A stretch of DNA of 64,000 nucleotides from Harmonia axyridis (lineage: Eukaryota > Arthropoda > Insecta > Coleoptera > Coccinellidae), in the NCBI RefSeq assembly GCF_914767665.1, contig NC_059505.1, positions 39,925,506-39,989,505 of the forward strand, read 5' to 3'. Positions 1-8,322 of the stretch are shown here, piece after piece. The first letter of the stretch is position 1. The number at the start of each line of letters is the position of its first letter. The position numbers and the translations under genes are program-made. The notes under the pieces are model-generated. The model ran no database searches and had not been told where the DNA came from. It was given only the letters and a program-made list of their open reading frames with translations.

Positions 1-111
1 AGGTTACGAGTTGCATGCAATGTGTCTCGCAGTGCCTAGCACAGATATGTTCGCTGTGCCTCATCATTCCAAATGTAACATTATAACTGTTGCACCAGAT
101 ATGTATGACAA
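1..111 (+). CDS. Vps13B: Vps13B exon (first in window)
   Basis: Open frame YELHAMCLAVPSTDMF onward, ending in a GTGAGT donor at 112. Bases 1-2 are AG, so the exon may begin at 3 after an acceptor or continue leftwards; either reading gives glycine at the join. It leaves two bases of a lysine codon for the next exon. Confidence 0.75.
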
Positions 112-3100
112 GTGAGTGATTTCTGAAAATTTTCGAGCTAGATTTAAAGTGTTTACGCTATCTTCAGAAACCAAGGAGTATCCGTTATCCAGTGGTTTAA
201 CTTGGAAGAAGACGAACAAAACCTTACAACTGAACATGTACTCTACATGGTATTCTCTTTGAAACCAGCTTTGGGTTGGTCCAAACCAATCAGAGTAGAT
301 GAAGTGTTCATCCGAAAAACCATATCTCTAATGACTGATGTTGAACCGGTAATTCGAATCCTGTCAAATGTCAACACTAATGTCAAATGTTGAACTAACC
401 TAATTTTAGGTACCACTGGCCATCACCAGCTATGACAACAAAGGTCAGCATTTTATAGGTGTTCATCATGATACTAGACCTCAAATATACATCGAAAACT
501 GTTCCGGTGTCACTTTGTATTGCGCCCAGTTGAAAGATGGAGAAGAATTTGACGTATTCGAAGAGACTGAACATTTCAGGTGGTATTGTGAAATAATAGA
601 TGGCGGTAGCAACTACTATTCCATGATGGGTTTGATAGATAAATTTCCGGAAATCCCTACTCAATCGCATAAGGAGAATTTAGTGTTTTCGAAGGATCCT
701 TACGGTGAGTTTAAAAAATCTCTCTGTTTCAAAAGCTCCAATTCCAACTTTTTTAGTTATATCGAAAAGTTCTGTCTGGTCGTCTGAGATCAATTTAGTG
801 GATGATACTGAGCAATATCTCAGAATACCCTCACACGGGGATGTAAAAGTTATAGTGAAAAATTCTTCTTGTCTGACCTACATTAGAGTGGAATCGGTTA
901 GCAGAGTAGGTTGGTAACAAAAGTTTGATATATATAGTCTATTGGTGTGCGTTTTCAGGTTGAAATAAATGCCAAAGATATACGTGCCAGACTGTTGCAA
1001 TTCCAAGAAAGAAAGAAGTCAAGAGGTAGCAAGAGTACAATTGATGAACCAAAGGTAAACATAATATTTTCTATCATTACGGAGATTTATTTATTTACTT
1101 CTTTATTCTTGACATCTAATACAGTACAAGTACTGGTGACAAGGCCTATTTAACAATATACAAAAAAAATAATACTATAAAATATTCAAAACAACAACAA
1201 AGTTAAACTAAACAAAATAAATCTTTCAGGTACAACTTAAGCTTAATATTAAAGTTTTTTTTAGTTCTTATATACTTTATTTCTGGTGGTATTTGGTTAA
1301 ATGCTTCTATTGCTCGGTAAATTGGGGAGTCCTGGGCTTTCCTTGTAAACCTGAGTTCACTTCTGATGGTACCTCTATCTCGGGTGTTATGACTATGCAC
1401 ATCCTGTAAAATCTATAATTTGACTTTATACTGGGTGGCCACGTTTTCAATGGGATTGTATTGGTAACTTTTAAACCATAAGAGTTAGAAGGTCGGTCAA
1501 ATGGAGAAAAAGTTGCATGCATAGAAGCATTATCAAGCAGTTCAAACAAATCTAGATTATCAGGGCCGGTTATTGAGATATCATAAAAAAAGTAAATTCT
1601 GTCATTTTGATTTTTCTTTTTTCCCACTTTATTTCAAATATTATCAAAAAATGTTACAGGAATTTTTTATTCGACAGTAAATTGTTCTCAATTTGACGTA
1701 ATCAGATTTCGTATACAACGTTTCGTGCTCTCTGGGCCACCCTCAACCTCATTTTTTTCAATACGGACCTGTATATTTTATGACACTTTTCGATAAATTG
1801 CATTCACTACAGATCCGACCCAAAGAAATTTGGATAAGGGTCAAAATCACCTGAAAATCAACTTTGAATGACATCGTATGATATATCGTTGAATTCAGCG
1901 TTAAAAGTTATTTCGAAAAGTGTCATAAAATATACAGGTCCGTATTGAAAAAAATGAGGTTGAGGGTGGCCCAGAGAGTACGAAACGTTGGATACGAAAT
2001 CTGATTACGTCAAATTGAGAACTGTCGAATAAAAAATTCCTGTAACATTTTTTGATAATATTTGAAATAAAGTGAGAAAAAAGGAAAAATTAAAATGACA
2101 GAATTTACTTTTTTATGATATCTCAATAACCGGCCCTGATAATCTCGATTTGTTTGAACTGCTTGTTAATGCTTCTATGCATGCAACTTTTTCTCCATTT
2201 GACCGACCTTCTAACTCTTATGGTTTAAAAGTTACCAATACAATCCCATTGAAAAAGTGACCACCCTGTATAATTGTTCATCATGCCATGTATCAGTTTA
2301 ACTTGTTCCAATTTCTTTAGGTTATGAATGTCCAAAAGTTTAGTGTCCTTATATAATATTGATGTAGGTGTTAACAAGCCATAGTTGAATAATATCTTTA
2401 TAGTTCTATTTTGGAACACTTGTAGCCTTGTTTGTATTTGATGAGAGATAATGAGTCCATTTGTTGTTTTCAGATCATGCAGAGCGTATCTGCTGAAGCT
2501 TTCAAACCATATGATCCAGAATTTGACGACGATTTGCATTATTCGACCCTCTCAACGGGTAATATGTTGAAAGCGAAGGACGGAATGAGTGTAGATATAA
2601 ACATTAGCCATTTGAAAAGACGGAAGTCGGATTCTCAGTTAGAGATCACAAAGAGGAAGATGAAGAGATTATTTTGTGCTACGATACCAATGTGGGGAGA
2701 TTGGCAGTCCTTGAACTTCGTGGTATTCGTAAACGAATTTACGTTTACACTGCTCTCCGATATAGATATAATTAGTGGGGACGTTGACGAAATAACCTCG
2801 CTCACCTGTGATAATATAGCCATTTCCACCATACAATCTGATGTGAGTTTAGGGATTTTCTTTCTTTGTGCGAGTTTTGGTTCTTTGTTTTTTTGTAGAC
2901 TATGCAACTGGATCTGTACATTCAGAACATACAGCTGGACAATCAGCTTTATTCGAAGAGGAATTATGATTTTCCTGTGGTCATGTTGATGCAAGAGCCT
3001 GCAACTACAAAGATACATTCTTTAGATGTTCCGATCGATAGTCTTGTGGATGAAATTAGATCTTCCTCTGCGTTGAGACTGTCCCTAGTCATAGACACTT

Positions 3101-6100
3101 GGGTAGATCCAAGGAACCAGAAAGTGTCAGGTATTGCGCTATTTTAGAAGTTGATTCATTTTCATAACCTAGAATGTCATGAAATTTACGTCAAATGTTC
3201 ACAGAATAAGTTTGCAAATGAATATAAACATTGATATACAAACGGGTTATACCCAAACATGTGATGTTGCACAGACCACTGCTCCATTGCTACTGAAATG
3301 GAATTCACTACCCTCCTTATAACGGGTGTTTTTTTCGAGGTATATAACTTTAAGTTGGCATTACTGTTCAAGATGGCGACCGATTCAACAGCTGTCGAGT
3401 GATTTATTCTCAGTTTGGTTTGGCAATTCATCATGAATAGACTCACGCCTAAACAACATTTGCAAATAGTGCAATTTTATTTCGAAAACAATGGTTCTGT
3501 GCGGAATACGTATCGCGCACTACGTACATTTTATTTTGTGATGAAGCGCACTTCTGGTTCAATGGCTACGTCAACAAACAAAACTGCCTCATTTGGAGTG
3601 AAGCTAATCCTCAAGTGTATGTCGAAACACCGTTACATCCAGAAGAACTGACTGTTTGGTGCGTTTTATGGGCTGGTGGAATCATTGGCCCGTACTTCTT
3701 CAAAAACGATGATGGCCAGAACGTTACAGTCAATGGTGATCGGTATAGAGGCGTGATTACTAACTTTTTCATTCCTGAATTGAACAACCATGATGTCCAG
3801 GAGCTGTGGTTCCAACAAGACGGCGCAACATGTCACACAGCTCGTGCCACAATCGATTTATTGAAAGACACGTTTGGTGACCGCCTAATTTCACGTTTTG
3901 GACCTGTGAATTGGCCTCCAAGATCTTGTGATTTAACACCGCTAGACTACTTTCTGTGGGGCTATGTAAAGTCATTGGTCTATGCAGATAAGCCACAAAC
4001 CCTTGACCATTTGGAAGACAACATTCGCCGTGTTATTGCCGATATACGGCCACAAATGTTTGAAAAAGTCATCGAAAATTGGACGTCCAGATTGGACTAC
4101 ATCCGAGCCAGCCGTGGCGGTCATATGCCAGAAATCATATTTAAATTGTAATGCCACAAGATTATCTTGCGGAAAAATAAAATCCATCGTTGTTTTATTG
4201 CAATTTAAAGTTCTATAGCTCTGAAAAAAACACCCTTTACTACCCGTTCCAAAAATGTCCGATTCCCGTAGGTCACTCTGCATTAATTTCACCATTGTTT
4301 TCGATTATTCTTCAGGTATCCAAGAGATGAGCTTCAACATAAAACCATTCAGCTGCTACTTGGAAGACACCTACCTCCTTCTGTTTTCGGAATACCTGAA
4401 CGTCTTCATTCCAGTGAACCTGATCAGTATACCTGAATCGACCAAACCCAAACTGACACTTGGCGAGTCGGTTTTTCTTCACATTCCAGATATAGTATTA
4501 TGGCAGAGTGCCGTTCAAGCTCATCCCTTGACCATTAGACGACTTCAAGTGGATCCAATTTCCATGATGTTATCCGTACATTCCTCCATCAAGATGTATC
4601 TTGCTCTGGATCAATCCCCCCTCTTTTTCGTGGAGTTTGAACGGAGGAGGGTATTCACTAACGCTTATAGGTGAGAACTAGAGGGTTTGAAGCTAAGTAC
4701 ACGTTAAACGTTTGTTGCTTTTTAGGTTAGGTCATACGCTCACCATGCATTATTTGTCTGGCGCCATCTTTAGGGCTGGTTGGATGGTTAGTTCCCTCGA
4801 AATCCTAGGTAGTCCTGTGGGTTTGGCCAGAGCTATGGGTTCTGGATTGAAGGACTTTGTGGCCTTACCGTTCAGGGGGCTTCTGCAAGGGCCTCTTGAA
4901 TTCCTCTATGGTAAGTTTCAGTTGTATTTTAGGTTATGTTAGGTTGAAAGCTGTGTATTTCAGGTGTTACACATGGCTCAGCCTCTTTAATGAAGCATGT
5001 AACAGCTGGTACTTTACAATCCTTCACCAAGATGGCTTCTAGCGTGGCTAGGAACCTGGATTATTTAACCTTGGACGAAGAGCATGTTAGAAGGGCCGAA
5101 GAACAGCGTAGACAGAGGCCATCAGGAGTTACAGAGGGACTTATGCAGGTGATAATTACCGTGACAAGTGTAGTAGCAGGATTTAATTTTAGATATTCTA
5201 GGGTCTCACCGGTTTGGGTATCAGTATTTTGGGAGCTATCGGTGGAATAGCTCACCATCCTCTACAGTCTGTGATAGCTGAAGGTGGATCACCAAGGTCA
5301 TTAGCTGCTGGTTTGGGTCTTGGTTTGGTTGGCATCATTACTAAGCCTTTGAGCGGTGCTGCTGAACTTTTGGCCTTGACCGGACAAGGTAAAATGAGAT
5401 ATTAATTAACATTATGAATTTTATTTAATCCAAGAAAAAAGATTAGAACTATTTCGATTATTTTCCTGTACCTTTTCAATTTCGTTTCAGGATTGCTGCA
5501 AGGTGCAGGTTGGAATAACTTGCCAGAACAGCGAAGTAGTCCTATACTTCACAACATGTTCTCCAGTAACAGTTCCATACTTAAATACGACTGGAAGATG
5601 AACACCATCAGCGAGAACAGTTCTAAGTTCCTCCACATGACCGAAGCGACCTCTGTCTCCTCGAATTTCAACTACACTTCAGTAGCCCTGATAATAACCA
5701 ACAAGAACTTGATCGTGGTGAATGCTGATGAGGACGTGGTTCAGAACAGTATTATTTTATCGGAGGTTGAACCCCTGAAGACCAATTCGGATCCTACTTT
5801 GTTGTCTTTGGAGATGGTGCCTACCCAACCGGTTGTTTTGAAGGTGGAGGATGATGTGATAGTGGAGATGGATCCTGCGTCTAGAGCCAGAGTGGCGGAC
5901 TATGTGAAAAATACGGTGGGAATGCTGCAAGTGGCTGGAGGGAGCAAAGGACCTTCGGAGATGAGTATATCGCCTTTGTCTTCGCCTGGTGCTGGTAACG
6001 ATAGTGATGCCGAGTCGAAGACAGTGTTGAGCTTCTTTGTGAGCCCGCAAGATAGGAATTACTTCCTTTGTTTGCTGGCAATGGCCAAACAGGAAAATTT

Positions 6101-6131
6101 GGACACATGTAATAACTACCCTGTATTATAA
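1..6131 (+). CDS. Vps13B: Vps13B, intermembrane lipid-transfer protein, C-terminal part (12 exons, 5' partial)
   Basis: VPS13 proteins are long rod-shaped channels that move bulk lipid between membranes; the B paralogue works at the Golgi and early endosomes and is the Cohen syndrome gene in humans. Twelve exons (1-111, 168-348, 410-704, 757-905, 959-1054, 2474-2842, 2899-3130, 4316-4670, 4726-4910, 4964-5148, 5202-5388, 5491-6131) have matching phases and GT-AG borders and give 993 residues plus a stop. The decisive part is exons 9-11: the run LGSPVGLARAMGSGLKDF, then SLDEEH-like LTLDEEHVRRAEEQRRQ and GLGISILGAIGGIAHHPLQ, which follow the order and spacing I know from the ATG_C-like C-terminal region of VPS13B rather than VPS13A/C/D. 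The last exon ends in a PH-like module (ALIITNKNLIVVN). The N-terminal three quarters, including the chorein domain, are outside the window. It is convergent with ebony. Confidence 0.9.
168..348 (+). CDS. Vps13B: Vps13B exon
   Basis: Acceptor TTCAG at 163-167 and donor GTAATT at 349. It completes a lysine codon and adds 60 codons. The protein is hydrophilic with a WSKPIRVDEVFIRK stretch, typical of the beta-rich middle and C-terminal region of VPS13 proteins. Confidence 0.85.
410..704 (+). CDS. Vps13B: Vps13B exon
   Basis: Acceptor TTTTAG before 410 and donor GTGAGT at 705. It contains ITSYDNKGQHFIGVHHD and NCSGVTLYCAQ, repeat-like beta-strand segments that fit the VAB (Vps13 adaptor binding) region, although I cannot place the repeats individually. 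Confidence 0.85.
757..905 (+). CDS. Vps13B: Vps13B exon
   Basis: Acceptor TTTTAG at 751-756. I place the donor at GTAGGT (906) because the next exon then starts in phase 0; a GTTGGT four bases on would break the frame. The phase fits the single base left by the previous exon. Confidence 0.8.
959..1054 (+). CDS. Vps13B: Vps13B exon
   Basis: Thirty-two codons (VEINAKDIRARLLQFQERKK and onward) between a TTTTCAG acceptor and a GTAAAC donor at 1055. A basic, serine-rich linker follows. The next intron is 1.4 kb because transposons entered it. Confidence 0.85.
1203..2470 (-). mobile_element. LINE (non-LTR retrotransposon) reverse transcriptase 3' remnant, split in two
   Basis: Read on the minus strand, about 2470-2279 encodes RLQVFQNRTIKILFN and LTPTSILYKDTKLLDIHNL, and 1430-1203 encodes HSHNTRDRGTIR and NQIPPEIKYIRTKKNFNIKL. 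These are the usual C-terminal blocks of jockey/CR1-type reverse transcriptases, in order. The two halves are separated by the foldback element at 1431-2278; deleting that insertion with one TA puts both halves in one frame, interrupted by a single stop. It is inert, antisense in a Vps13B intron. Confidence 0.7.
1431..2278. mobile_element. 848-bp foldback element with roughly 350-bp inverted arms, TA target site
   Basis: The left arm starts CTGGGTGGCCAC and the right arm ends as the complement of CAGGGTGGTCAC; both are flanked by TA. The arms pair almost throughout 1431-1790 against 1915-2278, for example CAATACGGACCTGTATATTT on the left and its complement near 1934. No coding capacity is visible. 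A second copy of the right half lies at 30310-30726. It is probably mobilised by a Tc1/mariner-type transposase because of the TA duplication. Confidence 0.8.
2474..2842 (+). CDS. Vps13B: Vps13B exon
   Basis: A clean 123-codon exon between TTTTCAG and GTGAGT, phase 0 at both ends. It starts IMQSVSAEAFKPYDPEFDDD and carries a basic KRRKSDSQLEITKRKMKR patch followed by beta-strand sequence. Confidence 0.88.
2899..3130 (+). CDS. Vps13B: Vps13B exon
   Basis: Acceptor TTTTTGTAG and donor GTATTG at 3131. It contains MQLDLYIQNIQLDNQLY and a VVMLMQEP segment. In VPS13 proteins an equivalent IQIDNQL-type motif opens the C-terminal SHR-BD/VPS13_C region, so the family assignment also rests on this exon. 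Confidence 0.88.
3322..4237 (+). mobile_element. DD41D mariner-like element, internally deleted (copy A)
   Basis: The element is flanked by TA at both ends (3320-3321 and 4238-4239) with terminal repeats ACGGGTGTTTTTTTCGAG and a matching complement. An N-terminal stub (3433 on, MNRLTPKQHLQIVQFYF) is joined to the catalytic half by a deletion that shifts the frame. The C-terminal frame (3615-4151) keeps WFQQDGATCH and CDLTPLDYFLWG, with 41 residues between the second and third aspartates, which defines the rosa/DD41D group. It sits sense-oriented in a Vps13B intron. Confidence 0.85.
4316..4670 (+). CDS. Vps13B: Vps13B exon
   Basis: Acceptor TTCTTCAG, donor GTGAGA at 4671. About 118 codons including FNIKPFSCYLEDTYLLLF and the conserved-looking DPISMMLSVHSSIKMYLALD, which corresponds to the strand-helix block before the ATG_C segment. 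Confidence 0.9.
4726..4910 (+). CDS. Vps13B: Vps13B exon, ATG_C region
   Basis: Encodes LSGAIFRAGWMVSSLEILGS followed by PVGLARAMGSGLKDFVALPF, the amphipathic-helix segment shared by VPS13 and ATG2 proteins that attaches the rod to membranes. Acceptor TTTTTAG, donor GTAAGT at 4911. Confidence 0.93.
4964..5148 (+). CDS. Vps13B: Vps13B exon, ATG_C region continued
   Basis: Encodes GVTHGSASLMKHVTAGTLQS and the diagnostic SSVARNLDYLTLDEEHVRRA. The ARN-D-L-LDEEH arrangement is what I recall from VPS13B and separates it from the other paralogues. Acceptor TTTCAG, donor GTGATA at 5149. Confidence 0.93.
5202..5388 (+). CDS. Vps13B: Vps13B exon, ATG_C region end
   Basis: Encodes GLTGLGISILGAIGGIAHHP and GIITKPLSGAAELLALTG, glycine-rich amphipathic helices. 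The acceptor is TATTCTAG at 5194-5201; an earlier AG at 5191-5192 would add codons with no family match. Confidence 0.9.
5491..6131 (+). CDS. Vps13B: Vps13B terminal exon with PH-like module
   Basis: A 641-nt last exon that begins GLLQGAGWNN and ends NNYPVL plus TAA at 6129-6131. Residues around FNYTSVALIITNKNLIVVN look like the core strands of the C-terminal PH-like domain. The tail is acidic and serine-rich. The final codons are also found, diverged, near 7904, part of the local duplication. Confidence 0.9.
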
Positions 6132-6160
6132 AAGGCATTTTGTATTTGTTCGAAGATGAG

Positions 6161-6166
6161 AATAAA
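6161..6166 (+). promoter_or_regulatory. Polyadenylation signal of Vps13B
   Basis: AATAAA lies 30 bases after the Vps13B stop and is followed by a T-rich stretch. The paralogous position in the second copy of the junction reads AACAAA, so only this copy keeps the perfect hexamer. Confidence 0.55.
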
Positions 6167-6259
6167 GATGTTGTTTATTGTTTTTAAATTTTGTTTTTTC
6201 TTCATCCTAAATACGTGAGATTTAAATTATTTGTTTATTGATAAATTTATCTACAAGTA

Positions 6260-6479
6260 GACTGGGTGGCCCACCCCAGATCCGGATCTCGTTTTGAGGC
6301 AGTAAATGAAGTTATTTTCAAAATCTTTGGCCTATGTCTTTGTTTTCGAACACCCTGTATATATGAATATATTTTTAAATTGTGCTTCTAACTACCCTAT
6401 ACACATCACAAACATTTTTTTTTAAATATCTTCATTTACTCCCTCAAAATGAGATCCGTGTCTCAGGTGGGCCACCCTG
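6260..6479. mobile_element. 220-bp MITE with TA target-site duplication and preserved empty site
   Basis: Imperfect terminal inverted repeats (about CAGGGTGGCCCACC on both sides) are flanked by TA at 6258-6259 and 6480-6481. The paralogous segment near 8038-8050 reads ACAAGTATAACTTAC without the insert, so the pre-insertion site is visible in the same window. A second inner pair (TCATTTACT... on both arms) makes it palindromic. It has no coding content. Confidence 0.85.
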
Positions 6480-6616
6480 TATAACTTACTACAAATACAT
6501 ACAGAACTATATATCATTCAATTTTCATGAAAAAAAACTATATACATTAATTGACCTACTGAATAAAATCTTACAATGAAATAAATAGGAATAAAAATAT
6601 AGGCAAGATGAAAGAC

Positions 6617-6712
6617 CTAAACTACAAAAGGTTAAGTGTTGTCTGGAGCTACATATTGATTCACCTGGTAATTTAGCAGAATTTCGTGTTTAAATACGTC
6701 TCCTCCTAATTG
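6617..6712 (-). pseudogene. Decayed duplicate of the ebony terminal exon
   Basis: The minus strand reads QLGGDVFKHEILLNYQVNQY and then VAPDNT followed by TAA (6632-6634), compared with QLGRDVFKYEVLQDYQVNQY in the real exon. It has lost 45 bases near its end (96 instead of 141). The acceptor polypyrimidine tract is degraded. The copy cannot supply a normal ebony C-terminus. Confidence 0.8.
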
Positions 6713-6765
6713 CTCATAAAAACTAGTAAAACGTGAAGATTCCAAGGTTAATCATTTGAACATAA

Positions 6766-7897
6766 AAGAGACCGAGGAGGTATATCTGGAGCAGGAGTAA
6801 AATTGAATAGGCAACACACAAAACGTCTTAATGTATGATTGGTTGCCTATATTAGATCTGCTACCCGGATACCTCCTCACTCATCATATGTTCCTGATAC
6901 GAATTTTTGCATTTAGATGTGCTTTTCGTGTGTGAAATGAGTAAATTCGAACGAAACAACAAGAATTTGGTGTACGAATTTTGTAACAGGAACATATGAG
7001 ATCGAGGAGGTATATCAGGAGCAGGAGTAAAATTGAATAGGCAACACACAAAACGTCTTAGTGTATGATTGGTTGCCTATTATTAGATCTGCTACCCGGT
7101 TACCTCCTCATTCATAATAAGTTTCTGATACGAATTTTTGCGTTTGGATGTGATTTTCGTGTGTGAAATGGGTAAATTCGAACGAAACAACAAGAATTTG
7201 GTGTACGAATTTTGTAACAGGAACATATGAGATCGAGGAGGTATATCAGGAGCAGGAGTAAAATTGAATAGGCAACCCACAAAACGTCTTAGTGTATGAT
7301 TGGTTGCCTATTATTAGATCTGCTACCCGGATACCTCCTCACTCATTATATGTTCCTGATACGAATTTTTGTGTTAGGATGTGATTTTCGTGTGTGAAAT
7401 GAGTAAATTCGAACGAAACAACAAGAATTTGGTGTACGAATTTTGTAACAGGAACATATGAGATCGAGGAGGTATATCAGGAGCAGGAGTAAAATTGAAT
7501 AGGCAACCCACAAAACGTCTTAGTGTATAATTGGTTGCCTATATTAGATCTGCTACCCGGATACCTCCTCATTCATAATATGTTTCTGATACGAATTTTT
7601 GTGTTTGGATGTGATTTTCGTGTGTGAAATGAGTAAATTCGAACGAGAAACAACAAGAATTTGGTGTACGAATTTTGTAACAGGAACATTCATATGTTCT
7701 CGATCTCACGATGGAGGAGGTATACCAGGAGCAGGAGTACAATTGAATAGGCAACACACAAAACGTCTTAGTGTATGATTGGTTGCCTATATTAGATCTG
7801 CTACCCGGGTACCTCCTCACTCATCATATGTTTCTGATACGAATTTTTGTGTTTGTATGTGATTTTTGTGTGTGAAAAATCAAGAATTTGGTTTTCG
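6766..7897. repeat. Tandem array, about five units of 231 bp
   Basis: The marker GAGGAGGTAT recurs at 6774, 7004, 7235, 7466 and 7714, spaced 230, 231, 231 and 248. Each unit contains short dyads: GGTAT(A)CCTCCTC arms, AATAGGCAAC facing GTTGCCTAT, and CATATG-centred arms. The last unit carries an extra insertion near 7690-7710. Short ORFs here are repeat artefacts that recur in every unit. Confidence 0.85.
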
Positions 7898-8017
7898 TGC
7901 AATAACTACCCAGTATTAGGCATTTTGTATATGTTCGAAGATGACAACAAAGATGTTGTTTATTGTTTTTTTATTTGTTTTGTCTTCATTCTAAACACGT
8001 TAGATTTCAATTATTTC

Positions 8018-8023
8018 TTTATT
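8018..8023 (-). promoter_or_regulatory. Candidate polyadenylation signal of ebony
   Basis: TTTATT on the plus strand is AATAAA on the minus strand, about 160 bases after the ebony stop. Other nearby A-rich hexamers exist, so the cleavage site is not certain. Confidence 0.4.
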
Positions 8024-8181
8024 GATAAACTTATCTACAAGTATAACTTACTACAAATACATACAGAACTATACATCATTGAATGTTCATAAAAAAGAAC
8101 GTCTATATACAATAATTGACCTACTGAATAAGATCTTAAAATGAAATAAATAGGAATGAAAATAAAGGCAAGATGAATATC

Positions 8182-8322
8182 TTAAACTACAGCTTTCCAT
8201 TGAATCAGAGCCCTTTGGGAGTCTGGAGCAAGACCAAATGGTTTTGTGTTGTCTGGAGCTACATATTGATTCACCTGGTAATCTTGCAGAACTTCGTACT
8301 TGAATACGTCTCTGCCCAATTG
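8182..8322 (-). CDS. ebony: ebony coding exon 13 (C-terminus)
   Basis: Forty-seven codons: QLGRDVFKYEVLQDYQVNQY, VAPDNTKPFGLAPDSQRALI, QWKAVV, stop TAA at 8184-8182. Acceptor TTCCTTACAG. A decayed duplicate lies at 6617-6712. Confidence 0.95.
   Translation of the reverse strand, partial: QLGRDVFKYEVLQDYQVNQYVAPDNTKPFGLAPDSQRALIQWKAVV

Larger units (their letters stand above)
6107..6765. repeat. Upstream copy of the duplicated Vps13B-ebony junction
   Basis: This block runs from the last Vps13B codons through the intergenic spacer into a decayed ebony last exon and the start of the adjoining intron. It matches about 7899-8400 over its whole length apart from the MITE at 6260-6479 and a 45-base deletion in the ebony part. 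It provides the functional Vps13B end, while the second copy provides the functional ebony end. Confidence 0.8.

Noticed and set aside
3769..4295. Antisense ORFs across mariner copy A, repeated in copies B, C, E and F
   Set aside because: The same ORF appears in each copy on the strand opposite the transposase; it reflects codon complementarity, not a gene.
5757..6138. Minus-strand ORFs of 85-97 codons across the last Vps13B exon
   Set aside because: They are antisense shadows of a well-supported coding exon and have low-complexity histidine/arginine composition.
6861..7820. Repeated 62-codon minus-strand ORFs (MCCLFNFTPAPDIPP-type)
   Set aside because: They recur once per 231-bp unit and shift or break in some units; a property of the tandem array.
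6766..7897. Regular repeats as a possible CRISPR array
   Set aside because: The units are 231 bp and almost identical throughout, without spacers, in a eukaryotic genome.
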